Shown here piece after piece: positions 62,696-64,000 of a stretch of 64,000 nt of DNA (the first letter of the stretch is position 1; each line of letters starts with the position of its first letter). This stretch comes from an uncultured SAR86 cluster bacterium (GTDB taxonomy: Bacteria; Pseudomonadota; Gammaproteobacteria; Magnimaribacterales; D2472): contig CABXVU010000005.1 in the NCBI GenBank assembly GCA_902515775.1, positions 1 through 64,000 of the forward strand, written 5' to 3'. The translations under genes and the position numbers were made by a program. Under the pieces are notes generated by a model, which ran no database searches, was not told the DNA's origin, and saw nothing but the letters and a program-made list of their open reading frames with translations.

Positions 62696-63408
62696 GATAA
62701 TTTCTTTAATTTATAATAAATTGGTTCGAGCAAATTATTTTTTTTACTTGAATTAAAATCTGTTAAATCTTTATGCCTAGGAATAGAGCCTAAGAGATCG
62801 CAGCCAATTTCTTTCTCCAGATTGACTAACATAAAATCATTAATGTGCTCATGAGTATTTGGACAAATTGAATATGACATATTATCTATGATGCCTAACA
62901 CAGGAATTTTTAATCTATCAAACATAGTTTTTGACTTTTTAGTATCGTGAACTGCAAGCTTACTCATTGAGGTTATCAGTATTGCGTAATGAGGTTCTAT
63001 GTCAGAAGCAACAGTTAAATATGCATCTCCAGTACCTGGGGGCATATCAACAAACAAGTAGTCGAGATTTCCCCATTGAGTCGAATTCTTTAGTTGTTTA
63101 ATTGCCTTACTTAACATTGGCCCTCGCCACATGGCAGCTTTAGCTGGATCAATGACTAACCCCATACTGTTCAATAAAATATTATCAACTTCAATTGGTA
63201 AAAATATCTTTTTTTCACCAATAGTTTTAACTATTGGTTTTTGATTTGCAACATTGAATATAATTTGCTGATTTGGACCATAGATGTCTGCATCTAATAT
63301 TCCAACTTTATAGTCTCTGGAAAATTGCAAAGCAAGATTTGCACATATAGTAGACTTGCCTACACCACCTTTTGCTGATGCAATAGCAATTATTTGCTTG
63401 ATACCCAT
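62692..63408 (-). CDS. mrp: Mrp/ApbC-like P-loop ATPase, shortened
   Basis: 238 residues, against about 360-370 for E. coli Mrp: the N-terminal MIP18-like domain is missing. IASAKGGVGKSTICANLALQF is the deviant Walker A; VDMPPGTGDAYLTVASD is the Walker B/switch region. The family CxxC that bridges Fe-S clusters is replaced: SICPNTHEH has one Cys only. So cluster binding may be lost. Divergent from metG, the usual mrp-metG arrangement of gammaproteobacteria, which supports orthology. Confidence 0.85.
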   Translation of the reverse strand: MGIKQIIAIASAKGGVGKSTICANLALQFSRDYKVGILDADIYGPNQQIIFNVANQKPIVKTIGEKKIFLPIEVDNILLNSMGLVIDPAKAAMWRGPMLSKAIKQLKNSTQWGNLDYLFVDMPPGTGDAYLTVASDIEPHYAILITSMSKLAVHDTKKSKTMFDRLKIPVLGIIDNMSYSICPNTHEHINDFMLVNLEKEIGCDLLGSIPRHKDLTDFNSSKKNNLLEPIYYKLKKLS

Positions 63409-63463
63409 TGATAGAATGTTTTGACTTATAATACTCGATTAAAAGATAAATTAGGTCCTAATA

Positions 63464-64000
63464 ATAAATAAAAAAAGAAAAATTATCGTTACAAATGCAT
63501 TGCCCTATGCAAATGGTGAAATTCATATCGGGCATATTTTAGAGCATATCCAAACCGATATTTGGACTAGATTTATGCGCAACTCTAATCATGAAGTTCT
63601 AAGCTTTTGCGCTGATGATGCACATGGTGCCCCTATCATGATGAAAGCAGACGAAATGCAAATAAAACCAATTGATTTCATTGATCAAATGAAAAAGGAT
63701 CATATGAATTCTTTAGAAAAATTTGGAATTAAATATACAAATTATCACTCTACTCATTCAAGTGAGAACGAAGGCTTAGTGTCGGAAATTTATCTTGCTG
63801 CAAAAGATGCGGGTTTAATTTACAAGGAAGATATCGAGCAATGCTTTGATGAAGAAAAGAAGATGTTTCTTGCAGATAGATATGTCATTGGTGAATGTCC
63901 AAAATGTGGTGCCAAGGATCAATATGGAGATGGTTGTGATTCATGTGGAGCTACGTATTCTGCTACAGAACTAATTAATCCAAAATCGTCGCTAACTGGC
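63464..64000 (+). CDS. metG: Methionyl-tRNA synthetase, N-terminal part (cut by window edge)
   Basis: Charges tRNA-Met. About 180 residues are visible. IIVTNALPYANGEIHIGHILEH holds the HIGH signature, with the catalytic Rossmann fold; CPKCGAKDQYGDGCDSCGATY is the zinc knuckle. The reading frame opens after a TAG at 63452-63454. No ATG, GTG or TTG lies between that stop and the conserved residues; ATA (63461 or 63464) or ATT (63482) must serve. The true start is therefore uncertain. Confidence 0.9.
   Translation, partial: MNKKRKIIVTNALPYANGEIHIGHILEHIQTDIWTRFMRNSNHEVLSFCADDAHGAPIMMKADEMQIKPIDFIDQMKKDHMNSLEKFGIKYTNYHSTHSSENEGLVSEIYLAAKDAGLIYKEDIEQCFDEEKKMFLADRYVIGECPKCGAKDQYGDGCDSCGATYSATELINPKSSLTG

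Noticed and set aside
1-64000. tRNA, rRNA, CRISPR arrays, insertion sequences, phage genes or integrases
   Set aside because: None seen; gaps between genes are short and hold no cloverleaf, spaced repeats or transposase. Transfer of the catabolic island therefore has no visible mobile marker, and base composition looks uniform.

Overview
The window is chromosomal DNA of an AT-rich (about two-thirds A+T by eye), tightly packed gammaproteobacterium. Housekeeping proteins resemble those of E. coli and Pseudomonas (ClpS-ClpA, NADP-Icd, long-form isocitrate lyase, NhaB, RNase E with the rluC-rpmF-fab cluster, DusA). Short intergenic gaps, overlapping genes, many accessory catabolic genes and a TonB-dependent receptor fit a streamlined marine heterotroph such as SAR86. 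That placement is inference; there is no rRNA in the window.

Region 1 (1-7.4 kb) is core: the start of isocitrate lyase (cut by the window edge), purB, mnmA, icd, clpS-clpA and infA. Region 2 (7.5-34.7 kb) is an accessory catabolic island: an outer-membrane receptor, a flavin ring hydroxylase, a two-domain extradiol-type dioxygenase with its full metal triad, a fumarylacetoacetate-hydrolase-family enzyme, a CoA-acylating aldehyde dehydrogenase, three glutathione-transferase-like proteins, an exported sulfatase, a TetR regulator, three Asp-nucleophile alpha/beta hydrolases (one matching LinB-type haloalkane dehalogenase residue for residue), a thiamine-diphosphate enzyme, a secreted M14 peptidase and an SSS transporter pair. 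A shared palindromic motif (TAnnCAnnTGnnTA) lies 30-47 bases upstream of several of these units and is a candidate operator for the TetR protein. Region 3 (34.8-41 kb) holds exported proteins, including an unusual operon of TPR lipoprotein, cyclase-family hydrolase and metallo-beta-lactamase-fold hydrolase, plus a small membrane protein and a beta-hydroxyacid dehydrogenase.

Region 4 (41.1-46.8 kb) is the histidine operon, led by a TrpR-like YerC regulator with a near-perfect palindrome in its promoter. It lacks hisC and carries an in-frame HisD-HisB fusion with all expected catalytic residues. Region 5 (46.8-64 kb) is mostly core again: an alanine symporter with a large insertion, glutaredoxin, an SDR, and the holB-tmk-mltG-fabF-acpP-fabG-fabD-rpmF block (missing plsX, fabH and pabC), rluC, rne (lacking its zinc-link cysteines), nudC, nhaB, dusA, an MlaA-like protein without a lipobox, a shortened Mrp ATPase without CxxC, and the start of metG.

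Working model (inference): the receptor imports an algal or humic aromatic, possibly sulfated or halogenated. The sulfatase and hydrolases trim it, the hydroxylase and dioxygenase open the ring, and the FAH-family enzyme and MmsA-type dehydrogenase send fragments to central metabolism. The flanking isocitrate lyase and Icd form the glyoxylate/TCA branch point. No tRNA, rRNA, CRISPR, insertion sequence or phage gene was found, and no gene-free stretch exceeds 300 bases.
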